Positions 24,827 through 36,667 are shown, counted from the first letter of the stretch. The stretch: DNA of 64,000 nucleotides from Erigeron canadensis (GCF_010389155.1 NC_057764.1:41672275-41736274), one strand, 5' to 3'. A program made the numbers and translations. Notes: generated from the letters alone by a model not told the origin.

Positions 24827-24999
24827 GTAAGTTTTCCGAACTCTCAATTTGCATTTGATCAATCCAAAGTTTGTATCTTTATTGTATTTCATTGTAACCC
24901 AGCTGCTTTTTTATTTATTTTCTTGAAATAATTAGTTTTAAATCACTGTAATCCAAAATTCCAATTATATTTATATATATATATATATCTTGTTAACAG
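24827..24999 (+). other. Probable 5'UTR intron of the fused methyltransferase gene
   Basis: A consensus donor CTAT/GTAAGTTTT at 24827 and an acceptor TTGTTAACAG at 24999 bracket 173 bp of T-rich sequence with a TA run, two bases before the start codon. Inferred from signals only. Confidence 0.45.
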
Positions 25000-25001
25000 T
25001 A

Positions 25002-28000
25002 ATGGCTTCTGATGAATCAACTAATAGTAGTGTTGAGCAGAAACCAAGAATACAAATATATTCTACACCAAATAATGAGGTCACTCCTTTTTGGAAAGGT
25101 ATATATATATATATATATATATTTATCTACATATATGCTTATATGACTGTATTTGATATGAAAGTTTTGATCTTTTATAAGAATCTTGAAATGTTTTTTC
25201 ACAGAGAAATATGAAAAGGATGCTAAGAAATATTGGGATGTGTTCTATAAGCGTCATCAGGACAGGGTTTGTTCTGCTTTCCCTTTTAATGTGTACATCT
25301 GTATGGTTTGTAATTTTTGTTTGAGAAGTTATTAGCATTCATGGGATATGTCTCCTATTTAATGTTGGTGATGTGGAGTGCACGCTCATCGGCTCATGTA
25401 AGCTAATCTGGTTCTGCGACAGACAAATTGCAACTTTTCGTGTTCTATATATACAGAGTTTTGGTTTCTCAAGAGCAAAATTATTGAACTAAATCTTTGT
25501 TTAGTGTTTACTCTCGTGTTTCTTGCCAAAAATGTGAGTGTGTTATGAATTATCCGATAGTAAATTACGGGTAAACTTTGGCAAGTGTTTGGTCGGATTA
25601 CTACATATTTTTTAGGCAAAGGGGACTTTGCCCCGTAAAGTCGAAAACAATTATATTGCATGAGAATGGAGTTAGAAACTTGCAAGTGGACTCCCACTTG
25701 GAGAAATCGAGACATGCCTCGATGTACACATTTCATTAGATATTACAATAGAATACTACAAAGTACAAACGAAAAAACAACATTCAGCAGCTCTAAACTT
25801 TTAAAGTACACGAAAGATTTAACCATTAATCTTTCACGTGTTTTAGTCGAACCACATTATTAGTTTGTCGCAGCTTAGTGCCATAATATGGAAGTGGTCG
25901 AAATTTATCCAAGATAATTCTTTGCTTATATCGATACCCAATTACCCACACCCAAATTTCCAACATTGATTGTTGTTAAAGAAATCAAGGCTGTGCCTTT
26001 TTCTCTTTTGTCAGTTCTTCAAGGATCGGCATTACTTGGATAAAGAATGGGGACACTTTTTCTCTGTGAGTGTACAATGTATTTACTTTTTCTTATTTTA
26101 AGGTTTAATGATAATTTATAAGGAAAATAATATAAGCACTTAATGCTGTAAAAGAAGTCTGATTAGTATCTTGTTATCACAGGATGCAGAGGAAAAGGTT
26201 GTTTTAGAGGTACATATATATATATATATATATATATGTTTATAATGTGATTATAGAACTGATATCATCCCATTCTTCATGTGGTCTGAATATAATCTTA
26301 AAACATAAAAATATTTGCTTTTATAAATTTGTAGGTTGGATGTGGAGCTGGGAACACTGTCTTCCCTTTAGCTGCTACCTACCCTGGTGTATATATCCAT
26401 GCTTGTGACTTCTCATCTCGTGCGATTGACTTGGTCAAGGTTTGTTGCTCTGTAGTATCCTATTTTTTTCTCCAAGTTGCGGTACACTTTCTTATGACAG
26501 CATTATGTTTATCAAGTTTCTGTATCGTGCTATGTACCTACGCACTTTCTGGTTCTTACTACAGGCACATAAAGACTTTAAAGAGGCAAAAATAAATGCC
26601 TTTGCATGTGATATAACAAGTGATGACCTGGTCAATCATATACCACCATCTTCTGTCGACATCGTAACAATGGTATTTCATTACGCCGTTTTAGATGTTT
26701 TGTTTCTGGGGTTCATAGTTAAGTAATTGACTGACTTGTTAAGCAGATATTTGTATTATCTGCAGTGTCACCTGAGAAGATGCCTTTGGCATTGCAAAAC
26801 ATTAAAAAGATTATGAAAGTAAGAGATCTATATTTGGTTTAATAATTTAAATCTATAACATGATATTCATGAAAGCTAAGTTGCCCTCATCTGCAGCCAA
26901 ATGCTTATTTGTTATTTCGTGACTATGCTACGGGAGATCTTGCTCAGGTTCGTCTTTATATGTGATGCAACTATAGAACTAATAATTATGCACACATAGA
27001 ACTTTAAAGTTTTAGTATGGATATTTATAAGATGTATGCGTGGTTCAGGGCTACTGTATTAATTTTCCATACTGTAATGGCAGGAAAGGCTTATTTGTAA
27101 GGATCAGAAGATCAGTGAGAACTTTTTTGTCAGAGGGGATGGAACTGTAAGCTCAAGTAGCTTGTTAGTTTTAATTATTAGCCATGTACTTTCTTTTTTC
27201 TATAACTTTCTCTTGTTTTCGTTCATGTGTCAGCGTGCATTCTATTTCTCTGAGGAATTTTTGAAAAGTTTGTTTCAAGAAAATGGCTTCACCTCCGAAG
27301 AGTGTGGTGTGCATTGCAAGCAAGTGGAAAATCGTTCTCGTGACATAATAATGAATCGGTAATTAATTCTATATTAGATGATTTTTGGTGGACACAGTTA
27401 CATGTACATATGTAAATGTGTTTTCTTTTTTGTTTCCTCACTGCCTTGAGAATGCAGGCGTTGGGTCCAAGCTGCCTTTTGTTTAGACGGTGGTGATGTG
27501 CAGGCCCATAAAGTTCCAAACGAGCCCGAAATTGGATCTGATGTTGACATATCTGAAGGATTTGCTTTTGAAATGTTTGGCATTTCGTCACCAAAGGATG
27601 AGGTCAGAATGTAATTTGACTTATTACCATTACCAGCTATATTGATTATTTAAACAAAGTCTTTGCTGATCCATCAGCGTAGAAATTAGAGGTGGCACTT
27701 TCTATAAGTTTACTTATGAATGAGTCCATCAGGGTTACATTGTACCTCTAAAGACTCCTATCATATGGCAATTTGACCAATTTATTAAACAAATGGGTTC
27801 ATGTGGAAAAAGCCATTTAGGTTATGTACTTATGTTGTATATCTAACAAGTCAAGTTTGTTAAGTTAAAAGAGTTGACTAAAAGCATCTAGGTCAAATGG
27901 GTTAGTAAACATATGAAGTGTGTTCAAATGCATGCAGCATTCTAAATCTCTTTATTGCCATAAATGTGTAGATTTTTATAGCAATAATTTACTTTAATTT

Positions 28001-29079
28001 TTTTATAAAATTTAACAGGTCAAAGTAGGTCTGCCCAATCCAACCCATTTTGACAGGTACCTAAAATTACCGGTTGCACTATCCAACCCACCTCACCGGC
28101 TCACCCTTCCATTTTGCCACCCACTTCATCGAAGTATTCTTCCATTTCACCTTTCATTTTGTGAATGGCCAGTAAAGTTTGTGCTGGATGATATAATATA
28201 ACGCTACACGACATGGATCGTTTTCCATGGTTCATGCAAAGTAGCGTTAGTATAATTTTCTAGTCATGTTTACATTAATTTGGAAACTCTTCCTCTTCTT
28301 GTTTTATATAAACAACCACAGGTTCCTCATTATCTATGCATTTTTAAATGTCCTAACAGATTATGGAGTTAAAGTTACGAGACTGGAACTTTAAGATCAA
28401 ACTACTTTCCAAAGAGTTTCAACACACCTGCAAATCTACTGGTTTAATGTTATGGGAATCAGCTCGACTAATGGCCTCTGTTCTTGCTTCAAACCAAACC
28501 ATAGTTTCAGGGAAAAAAGTATTGGAGCTAGGATCCGGTTGTGGGGGAGTCTGTTCAATGATTGCCACCAAAACGGCCCACATGGTGGTCCCCACAGACG
28601 GAGATGATAAAGCACGAGAGCTTCTTGAAGAAAATATCGCTTCGAATCTTGAAGAATCTTTACAATCAAAGCTACATATCAAGAAACTTACTTGGGGTAA
28701 TAAAGAACATATACAATCGGTCAAAAAACTATGTGGTGATAAGGGTTTTGATATCATCATAGGGACTGATGTTACTTATGTATCTGAAGCGATCAGGCCA
28801 TTATTTCAAACTGCAAAAGAGTTGATTTCGATGGAGAGAGGTGATGAAGAGGGGTTGAGACCAGCACTTGTACTATGCCATATTTTTCGTAGAGTTGATG
28901 AATCATCTATACTTTCAGCTGCATCTTGTTTTGGTTTTGAACTCATTGATAGATGGCCAGATAACACGAATGCGGAAAGCCCCTCCCAGAGTATCATCAA
29001 TAGTTGGTTTGATGGTAGAATTAAGGAAGATGATTATGAGAATACTGCCTTAAACATCATGTACTTTCATGTCAAGTGA
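25002..29079 (+). CDS. Fused methyltransferase: tRNA m3C-type domain plus METTL21-type domain
   Basis: Twelve coding exons (25002-25098, 25205-25266, 26015-26065, 26183-26209, 26335-26439, 26565-26672, 26747-26818, 26897-26947, 27084-27146, 27234-27358, 27458-27602, 28360-29079) give 541 aa. The N-terminal half is METTL2/6/8-like: [20 protein letters not shown], the SAM motif [13 protein letters not shown] (about 78-90), [11 protein letters not shown], then [19 protein letters not shown] (about 250), a signature of tRNA N3-methylcytidine (C32) enzymes. The C-terminal half (about 303-541, nearly all one exon) is a second Rossmann methyltransferase of the METTL21/Methyltransf_16 group: [22 protein letters not shown] (about 356) and [13 protein letters not shown] recall the same fusion in Arabidopsis At2g26200. 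The first domain most likely makes m3C in tRNA; the substrate of the second is unknown. Exon 4 is only 27 nt. Confidence 0.9.
27685..28131. mobile_element. Degenerate GGTGGCA-type MITE in intron 11
   Basis: It begins AGAGGTGGCAC and ends TTTTGCCACCC, with subterminal GGGTT/AACCC-rich stretches. This is a common hAT-like relic design. Similar scraps occur at about 7405-7597 (GGGTGTCA...TTGCCACCC), about 8824-9020 and about 56774. No clear target duplication. Confidence 0.4.
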
Positions 29080-29955
29080 TCAGATTTTTCACAATGTTGT
29101 GCTATATTTTTTCTCCGGACAAGCCTCATAAAAAGTTAAGGAACACGATATCTCATTTAAATACATGGCGGGTATGGATTTTTATTCTTTATAAATGTGC
29201 TTTTACATATTTGATTCAATTACTTTGTAACAATACCGATCACCGATTTGTAATGATACTAATTATTGGAAAAATCTTTCACGAAATTCTTGATTAATTT
29301 CTGTTGCCCTATTAACTATCGGTTATTTTAGTCATTTGGCATATTCACGTTTTGGGTTCCGATTAAAATAGTGTTGGGTGTATAAATAAAGTATAACATA
29401 CTTACGACACGATTTAGTTTACAGAATGGAATACGCTGAACTTTAGATAACAGGGCATATTCCCGTTAGACCATCTCCAACGGGGTGGTTACCCCCAGCG
29501 TGCAAAGCCCAGGTGCTCCGAACCCCGGAGATTGATTTTTCATTTTCTTCGGGAAAAGGTTGCACATAAAAATTTGTCATTCAGTTTATTTACAAAGGAT
29601 CAACTTGCTGATTTATATCACTTTTGGTGGTTTGGTTTACGTTTCTTTGTTTCTGGATTAAGGTTGCTCCCCTGGGCCTGGTTTTTACCTAGTGAGCTCA
29701 TATCAAGCCCACCTTAGATAAAGCAATGACCTGTTGTCTTGTTATATCATTAGGCATTTAGGCCTATTAAAATTAAGGGGTTAACTAGTATGCTTCCAGC
29801 ATGTTTCCACCATGATTTTTAGGGGGGAGAGATTTTATATTCAAACATGTGATTTTCATGCAAGGAAGTTTGTGAGGGGGAAACATTCTAGCAGCATATT
29901 GGTTTTCCCTAAAATTAAATAGGTTTAGCTTAGTCTAAGTAAGAATATTTATGTA
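29080..29955. other. Intergenic, 3' of the fused methyltransferase
   Basis: No gene recognised. Short open frames such as 29532-29717 have no domain. The area around 29470-29530 has a GC-rich scrap (AACGGGGTGGTTACCCCCAG) that may be a transposon end. Confidence 0.4.
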
Positions 29956-30127
29956 CAGTAAAACCTCTATAAATTAATAGTGTTGGGACAAAGATATTTT
30001 ATTAATTTAGTGAGTTATTAATTTATCAAGTGTTGATTTCCACTAATCTCTTAAGTTGGGTCTAGATAAATTATTAATTTTATTGAGGTCTTAATTTATC
30101 GAGTATTAATTTATAAAGGTTTGATAG
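29956..30127. mobile_element. Foldback MITE with TA duplication, copy 1
   Basis: The ends CAGTAAAACCTCTATAAATT and the inverted AATTTATAAAGGTTTGATAG form a TIR of about 24 bp. TA dinucleotides stand directly outside both ends (29954-29955, 30128-30129), as for Tc1/mariner-derived elements. A second copy of almost the same length lies at 35305-35475. Confidence 0.65.
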
Positions 30128-30171
30128 TATACCCTTTCTGATTCTTTATGTAGACTAATCAATTATCTATA

Positions 30172-30445
30172 TCTATACTTACTATATAAAATTTATACTC
30201 CAATTTTGAAAAGTTAAGATTTTTTAGACATGCAAAATTACCATTTTACCCTTAATGAATTAACTTATACAATCATTCCATTGTCTTTTAAAAAATATCC
30301 ACTACTCTTTTAAATCAAATACCTATATTACTTGACGCATCTGCCGCCACCAACGACCGCCGCCGCTGTCACCATCCGTCGATGCCACTACATCATTGTC
30401 ACTGTTATCGTCGCCGCATTGTGCGAGTATTATGCTCGTTTATCA
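30172..30445 (+). mobile_element. Helitron-like non-autonomous fragment
   Basis: It starts TCTATACTTACTATATAAA, has a CCGCC-rich region (30345-30375) and ends with GCCGCATTGTGCGAG followed by TATTATGCTCGT, the same 3' design as the element ending at 1553. No coding capacity. Confidence 0.5.
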
Positions 30446-30766
30446 TTTATATGTATACCCTTTGTGATTCTTTTGTACAATTGAATATGATTATATTCTT
30501 AAAACTAAGAACCCTTAATTATATATATCCTTGAACTAATGACTTGTCTTTTTATTGCAAAGCACAAATCTTATCACAACATGTCGCTATTGTTAACTAA
30601 GTAGACTTGAACGCATAATCTTTTGATTAATCATCTCGAATATCGCTATAGACCAAATGCCCGTTAATTGAATAAATGAACTATTCTCATCAAGCTAGCT
30701 AGTTACAGCAAGATATTAGATATTAATCAATAGCTAAAAGAGAAGAAAAAAGAGGAATAAACTAAA

Positions 30767-30866
30767 TGGAGCACCAGGGAAGCTACACGTCAAAAACATC
30801 GCATTCCAGTGGCCTAAATAGTGATAGAATGAGAATGAGAATATGGGCATGAAAAAAATTGATCCC
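30767..30866 (+). repeat. Unknown conserved block, copy 1
   Basis: Part A is TGGAGCACC followed by GGGAAGCTACACGTCAA (30767-30793). Part B, about 40 bp later, is ATGAGAATATGGGCATG...TTGATCC. Copies with the same order occur at 40211-40353 and 43851-43996. In this copy alone an ORF of 28 codons (30766-30852) spans both parts; its frame is not kept in the other two, so coding is doubtful. Function unknown. Confidence 0.6.
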
Positions 30867-31360
30867 CCCACTAGTGCAACAAAAGTACTATATTTTAATT
30901 ACTTGTGACTCTAACTTGCTAGACATTATTATTCTTATTGTAGCATCTTCTATATAGATATATATATTATTTGATTTGATATGACCAACTATTGCTTGTT
31001 TGTGGAAAAGCTGGAATCTAAAGTAGATTCTAAAGAACCAAAAAAATGTGTTGTTTGACCTTATAAGTAAACGTATCTTTTTTTGTTTTCTTTACCAAAC
31101 AAGATGGTTTAATTTATTGGATCCAAAATATATGATGAAGAATATGGAATCAAATTGTTATGTAAGCACTCTCCTCATTCCCCACTCTTCAATTGTTTTT
31201 TTTCAACATTCAATTCGTTTCCTATTTGATGAATCGTCATAACCACATTCTTGTAAGAAAATTTACAAGTCTAAAAAGGAGATGTAATTATCAACTTAAT
31301 GCATTACATGTTTGACATGATTTTTCAACGTGCTGACTGCGCGATCATGACAAGACTCGA

Positions 31361-31701
31361 GGAAGAAGCCCGGCTAACTCCGTGCCAGCATAGGTGGCGA
31401 ATCGGGTTGAAAATGAAAGTCGCCAAAAAGTGGTAGAATGCTCTCGAAACCAATTCACTTGAGTGAGACCGCGGAGAGTGGAATTTTGTGTATAGGGGTG
31501 AAATCCTTAAATATATGAAAGAACACCAAAAGCGAAGGTAGTTCTCTGGGTCCCTATTGACGTTGGGCGCGAAAGCATGGGGAGCGAACAAGATTAGATA
31601 CCCTAGGAGTCTATGTCGTAAACGATCAGTGTTTGGCCTTGGTCTATGTGGATCAGGAGTCAAGCTAATGCATGAAACACCCGCCTGAAAAGTACGGTCG
31701 A
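31361..31701 (+). pseudogene. Mitochondrial 18S rRNA (rrn18) fragment in the nucleus
   Basis: Recognisable small-subunit rRNA: AAGAAGCCCGGCTAACTCCG, then GAATGCTCTCGAAACC, GGGTCCCTATTGACG, AACAAGATTAGATACCC and GTCGTAAACGATCAGTG, ending near AGTACGGTCG. GGTCTATGTGGATCAGGAG is closer to plant mitochondrial 18S than to plastid 16S. It is a partial copy with many C-to-T and G-to-A changes and an internal deletion: after GTGCCAGCA the sequence jumps to TAGGTGGCGAATCGGG, missing the 530-loop part. It is non-functional, a NUMT. Confidence 0.85.
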
Positions 31702-31744
31702 AAAATATTCAAATCTTACCTTTAATTTACACGAATGTTTAAGA

Positions 31745-31865
31745 TGTAAACCATTTCAAAAACCCTTAATTATAGTAATCTACCTCTACACATATTAGAA
31801 ATAGCACTCGAATATGTATCCCAAGATCAAAGATCTTACCAATGAGCTACCAGTCTCAGTGTCTG
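31745..31865 (-). mobile_element. tRNA-derived SINE relic on the minus strand
   Basis: On the minus strand an A-box-like GGTAGCTCATTGGTAAG (complement of about 31836-31852) is followed about 35 bp on by a degraded B box (TATTCGAGTGC, 31804-31815). The tRNA part is still visible and the tail is AT-rich. It lies just 3' of the rrn18 fragment. Confidence 0.45.
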
Positions 31866-33060
31866 TCTCTTATGGTGCAAATGAGCCTGGCCCACCATTT
31901 TTTAAGGGCCCAGGATTTTTTTATATATATATATAGTATGTGACTTTTTAAGATCAAACTAATGAAATAAAATCCAATACTTGCTTTTGACCTACATGCT
32001 ACATGGCTACAACCCACATGACAAAATAATGTGTATCTATTTCTTTTTAATCAAACAAACACCCTAACTCTCCATCAATTTGTTTAATTAGTATTGGAAT
32101 TAAACAACGAAAAAAATGTTCCCTTTTATTTAAATATACATACACTGATACACAAACTAAGTTTCTTAGTTTTCATTTGCATATTTGTATATTATATTTT
32201 ATTAATTCATTTAATTATATTTTGTTAAAAATACACATGTTCTTAACTTTTCAGTTTGTAAAACGTTACTTTTATTGTCGAAAACATTATGTTATCAACA
32301 AGGTAATTTAGAGGCCTACTTTTTATCCTCGAGCCAGACCTTGAAATCTTAATTTATTTTCAGAGACGGCACTGACCAGTCCCATCAATTATTTGGCGTT
32401 TAATCGTTAAAGTTTCTCATCCCTCAAAATTTTGTTAATTAGTTTTCACATTTTGTAGTTTGTAACTAGTTGACGAGTTGTCAGGGGTTACATAGGTCAA
32501 TCAAAACCAACATATATATATATATGTGTGTGTGTGTTCATCGTTACTAGTCACCACCCAATGCTTATTTCTTGTATCGCTTGTATAGAAAATTGACACC
32601 CCTAATCTTTGAGATCAATAAATAATTTAATCATTTTTTCTTAAAAAGAAAAGGATATGATGATAATCGATCTAGCTCATGTGTACAATATGATTACATT
32701 AACCTCGGATAAAAGTTACATCATATGATGGATGTATGATGACGATACATTTTAGCCTTCATTCCTCAACTTTATAATGTGCTAATTGTCATGATGAATA
32801 AAAAACTTTTAATGATCCTAGATTATTTAATCAATAGTTGACATATAATACCATGTGCTCATAAAGGAACAAAAGATGCGACTTCTATAAGGACCTATTT
32901 TTTCATTTTTTGATCATTAATAAATAACTATATCATTTTTTGAGTTATTATTTAAAATGGATTCGTATGCACTAAAAATTACTGAATACTTAACGGAAAA
33001 GCATATCAACTTTAGGTTGCTTTACTGCCAAAGAATATCGGATGAATGTCGAGCTTTTAT
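31866..33060. other. Intergenic, AT-rich, no gene seen
   Basis: Contains TA microsatellites (about 31920, 32510) and scraps such as CAGAGACGGCACTG near 32361 that look like a hAT end. No coding feature. Confidence 0.4.
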
Positions 33061-33160
33061 TGGTTGTTTATTTAATCATCACAATTATGTAGGATGCGTA
33101 TCATCCTACATATCTAAGTTGTGTGGGTACTATTGAAAAGGGTCTTATACTAACTACAAT

Positions 33161-35300
33161 TAGGGATGGCAACGGGCCGGGTTTAGCTAATCCCGGACCC
33201 GGACCCGTTTAAAAATCACCGTCCCAAACTCGGACCTGGACCCGACGGGTCCTCGTTTACTTACTAACAATCGGATAACGGGTTTTCCCACGGGTAATTG
33301 GGGATATGTTTTGTGAAATGGCTTAACATCATTTTATTTATATTCAACCCACGTTTATAGTAACTTTGCATAGTATGTATGTATACTGTATAGTATGTCA
33401 ACTTAAATAAGAACATGCAAGGACGGTTGCGGCTTGGGGGCAGCGGGGTCAGCTGCCCCCACTTCAATTTTAATACAATGTAATTTTTCAAAATTTAAAT
33501 GGTATATTTGTAATTTTTTTTTATAAAAGTAGAAAATAAATATAAATGTTACCTTCGTTGTCAACTTGTCATAAACTTATTATTTGGATCTCATTGGTCA
33601 TCGAGCAGTAATTTTAAGATAGATCTTTTCATTAAGGTATTAAAAAACTTAAGTTGTTTTATTTTTAATAGAAAGAATGAAGTATAGTTTAAGAAAAAAC
33701 TTTCGTTGTTTGAGTATGTAAATGTGTAGTACATTATAGTGGAACTATTTATAGAAAATGTAATTTCTTTCAAATTATTATATATATATTTATCATAAAC
33801 AATTAATTATAATTATCATAAAGCTAATTATATCCAAAGAAGTATATTTTTGGGTTTCTTGCATTATATGATTGAATACGTTTTCATTTAATAATACCTT
33901 GTTCGATACGTGTGGTCATTATTTATTAAAAAAACCAGTATTTTTAAATATAAGTGTTAGACCCGGTGTAGATAACAAATTCTTTTGAGAGTCCATTTTC
34001 TATTTTCGAGATAGGCCCCTTTTTTTTTCCATTTTCGAATACGACTGTTATAAGTATGACAAACAACTTTTAGATTTGCCCCCTCGCAAAAAATTTCGTG
34101 GCTCCGTCTCTGAGAACATGTATGTTCTGATCTATTTAGACAATGTTTAAAGGCATTTAAAAAGTATACGGAAGATCATGTTGGTTGTTATTTACATTTG
34201 TTGATTACAAACCAATAAGACTTTTTATTATAATTGGAAATAAACATATTATGTTATTATAGTATAATGTATATACTAGATTTTAGACCCGTGTTCAACA
34301 CTAGACACGGGGCTTACGATATTATCAATATTAGATCTTCATACATTTAATTTATAAAATCTTATAATTTTGAAGATATACGGTCTAAGTGTTATAATAT
34401 GCAAGTTGTAGTACAATAATCGCATGCTCGTCACTGTCATATTAGTTGAGACATATTGATGGAATTGTTTGACGTAGTCATTCCACAAGACACATGCTAC
34501 AATAATTTCCCTATTATATAAGTTTTTGAAACCAGTTATACTCATAATTTAATATTATTATTAAAATATAATTAAGAATTAAAATATAACTATTCTTGTG
34601 ATCATGTACTTGACATTCAAGTATATGTATGTAGTCATAATGCAGGCTTTTTTTCAATCACCTTTCTTATGATAATTAGATAACAATTATGATTGTTTTC
34701 AATTTCTTTGATAACAATTAGGATTCTTAATTTGAGTGACAATTGTAACTTTAAAAAATTAAATATAAATACTTTTTGTAACTTTTTTTTAGAAAATTTT
34801 AAAAAAATCTTCTCAAGTTGATGGTTAAAAATAAATATAAATTAAGTATTGAGGGCTAAAAAGTGTAAATTGTTGATGAAAACAAAAAAATGTAAATTAA
34901 TGAGACTTTTTCTACAAATTAATATAAATAATATTATAATAATATATTTGGATAATTATTATTAGGATTTTTAATTTATTGTTTATCTAAATGACGACAT
35001 AAGTAAGAATCAATTTGATAAAATTGAGCGATTTGATTGATAATAAGTCATTAGTTCAATTGTTTTATAGTATATATTAAGATTAAGATATGGGTCGGGT
35101 ATACGGGTTCAGGGCGGGGATCGGGTATACGGGGCGGGTACGCGGGTTTTCATCTAAAACCGTCCTCGGACCCGAACCTGCAAAAAAACTTAAAACCATC
35201 CCCATACCGGCCCTAGACCTGCATACCCGACCCCGAACCCGGACCAAAAATATTGGGTTTCGGATATCCCCGTCGGGTACGGGTCTATTTGTCATCCCTA
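33161..35300. mobile_element. Non-autonomous hAT transposon, 2.14 kb
   Basis: The left end TAGGGATGGCAACGGGCC and the inverted right end (complement TAGGGATGACAAATAGACCC) match over the first dozen bases. Target copies are ACTACAAT (33153-33160) and ACTACAGT (35301-35308), 8 bp with one change, as for hAT. Subterminal ACCCG/CGGGT repeats fill both ends. The AT-rich interior has no transposase and contains a second hAT-type element (33418-34112). Confidence 0.75.
33418..34112. mobile_element. Second hAT-type element nested in the first
   Basis: Perfect 8-bp target copies AGAACATG at 33410-33417 and 34113-34120 flank a 695-bp unit. It starts CAAGGACGGTTGCGG and ends (complement) CAGAGACGGAGCCACG, with GGGGGCAGC/GCTGCCCCC near the left end and GCCCCCTCGC near the right. 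CARRGRCGG ends are typical of the hAT superfamily. Non-coding interior. Confidence 0.75.
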
Positions 35301-35304
35301 ACTA

Positions 35305-35475
35305 CAGTAAAACCTCTATAAATTAATAGTGTTGGACAAAGATATTTTATTAATTTAGCGAGTCATTAGTTTATCGAGTGTTGATTTACACTAACCTCTT
35401 AAGTTGGGTCTAGATAAATTATTAATTTTATCAAGGTATTAATTTATCGAGTATTAATTCATAAAGTTTTGACTG
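35305..35475. mobile_element. Foldback MITE with TA duplication, copy 2
   Basis: It has the same ends and interior as the element at 29956-30127, with TA on each side (35303-35304, 35476-35477). The hAT element at 33161 inserted at its very edge: the right target copy ACTACAGT overlaps the first three bases of this MITE. Confidence 0.65.
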
Positions 35476-36660
35476 TAATCTTAATTGAAAACAATATCAG
35501 ATATTAGCATCCGTAGATGATCGCCCTTGATTAGTTGTTACTTTTGGGATAAATGTAACAATATTTATAGGGATATGGCTTCTATTATTGATAGCTCCGG
35601 TTAGACTAACCGGAGTGGGGCGAACCCGCCCCCATTTTGCCTATTATATCGCCATCCACACCACCCCTATGTGGCGATGCAACCAAAAATTTGAAAATGA
35701 TGACTTATATATATTGTTCAACTTATACAATCAACTCTCTCTCTCTCTCTTTCTCTCTTTTTTCTTCTCACTTTATCACCCTCAACCAATCACCTAATGT
35801 CATTTGTCGGAAGTCCCTTTATCCAACTAGATAACCTCACTCCCCTATTTTCCTACCAAATTCTTGTTGCTTACGTGGCGGCAAATGGCGGAAGTCCCCT
35901 CCTTGGGAGGTTGCCTCACTCCATTCAACCTTAGGACCGACAATTTTGTTAACACGACATAACATGTTCTTAACAAATTTCGTGTTGGTTCCCATATCTT
36001 AAAACCTGTTAAGATTCATGTCTTAAAAGATCTATACCTGTTAGGACCTGTTAAAATTTTACATATGTATACAATATTAAAAATTGATATTATGATTTAA
36101 AATTTGGTTTTTAACAGCATAATTACATAAAATTAGTGACCAATGGTTTTTTTTAATCATTAATCAACATTATTCTTATAGTAACAACTAATTTTTTTTC
36201 TTGTCCCAAATTAAAAACTCAAATCACTAATATGATTTGAAGACATTGATATATATATATATATATATATATAGAAAAAACGCAATATACAAATTTACAT
36301 GAAAAGGTTTAAGAAAAAAGTGTTACGTTTAGATGTACTGTAATATATATAATCTGTTCGATTTGTGAAATTCTTTCGCTTTGGATGCATGTGCTTATGG
36401 TATGTCTAAGAAATTTTCAGAAGCTTATTAATTTAGTTTTTTGAACGGCAAGGTCAAAGATGATGATAAATGATGATGAGTGTCTATTGGTGTAACAAAG
36501 ATTTAGAACTACAAGAAGCATTGGTAACAACAATTGCATTAATATGAGTTTGTTGTTAGTTGTTTATCGTTTGGGAATTTGAATAAAGAATTGGAAAAAT
36601 ATGGAAAGCATGATGAGATAAACCCAAATTTATTCGAAAGGGCACGTAATGTGTGCCTTT
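35476..36660. other. Intergenic, upstream of the first MIR156 hairpin
   Basis: AT-rich with a CT-repeat (about 35735-35760) and a TA microsatellite (36250-36271). No ORF with recognisable domains. The right part is presumably MIR156 promoter. Confidence 0.4.
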
Positions 36661-36667
36661 AAAGGTC

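Noticed and set aside
31325..31663. 112-codon open frame on the minus strand
   Set aside because: It is the antisense of the mitochondrial 18S rRNA fragment; its length comes from the GC content of the rRNA, not from coding selection.
35083..35326. Overlapping 70-78 codon frames on both strands
   Set aside because: They arise from the CGGGT/ACCCG subterminal repeats of the hAT element, giving Arg/Pro repeats on either strand.
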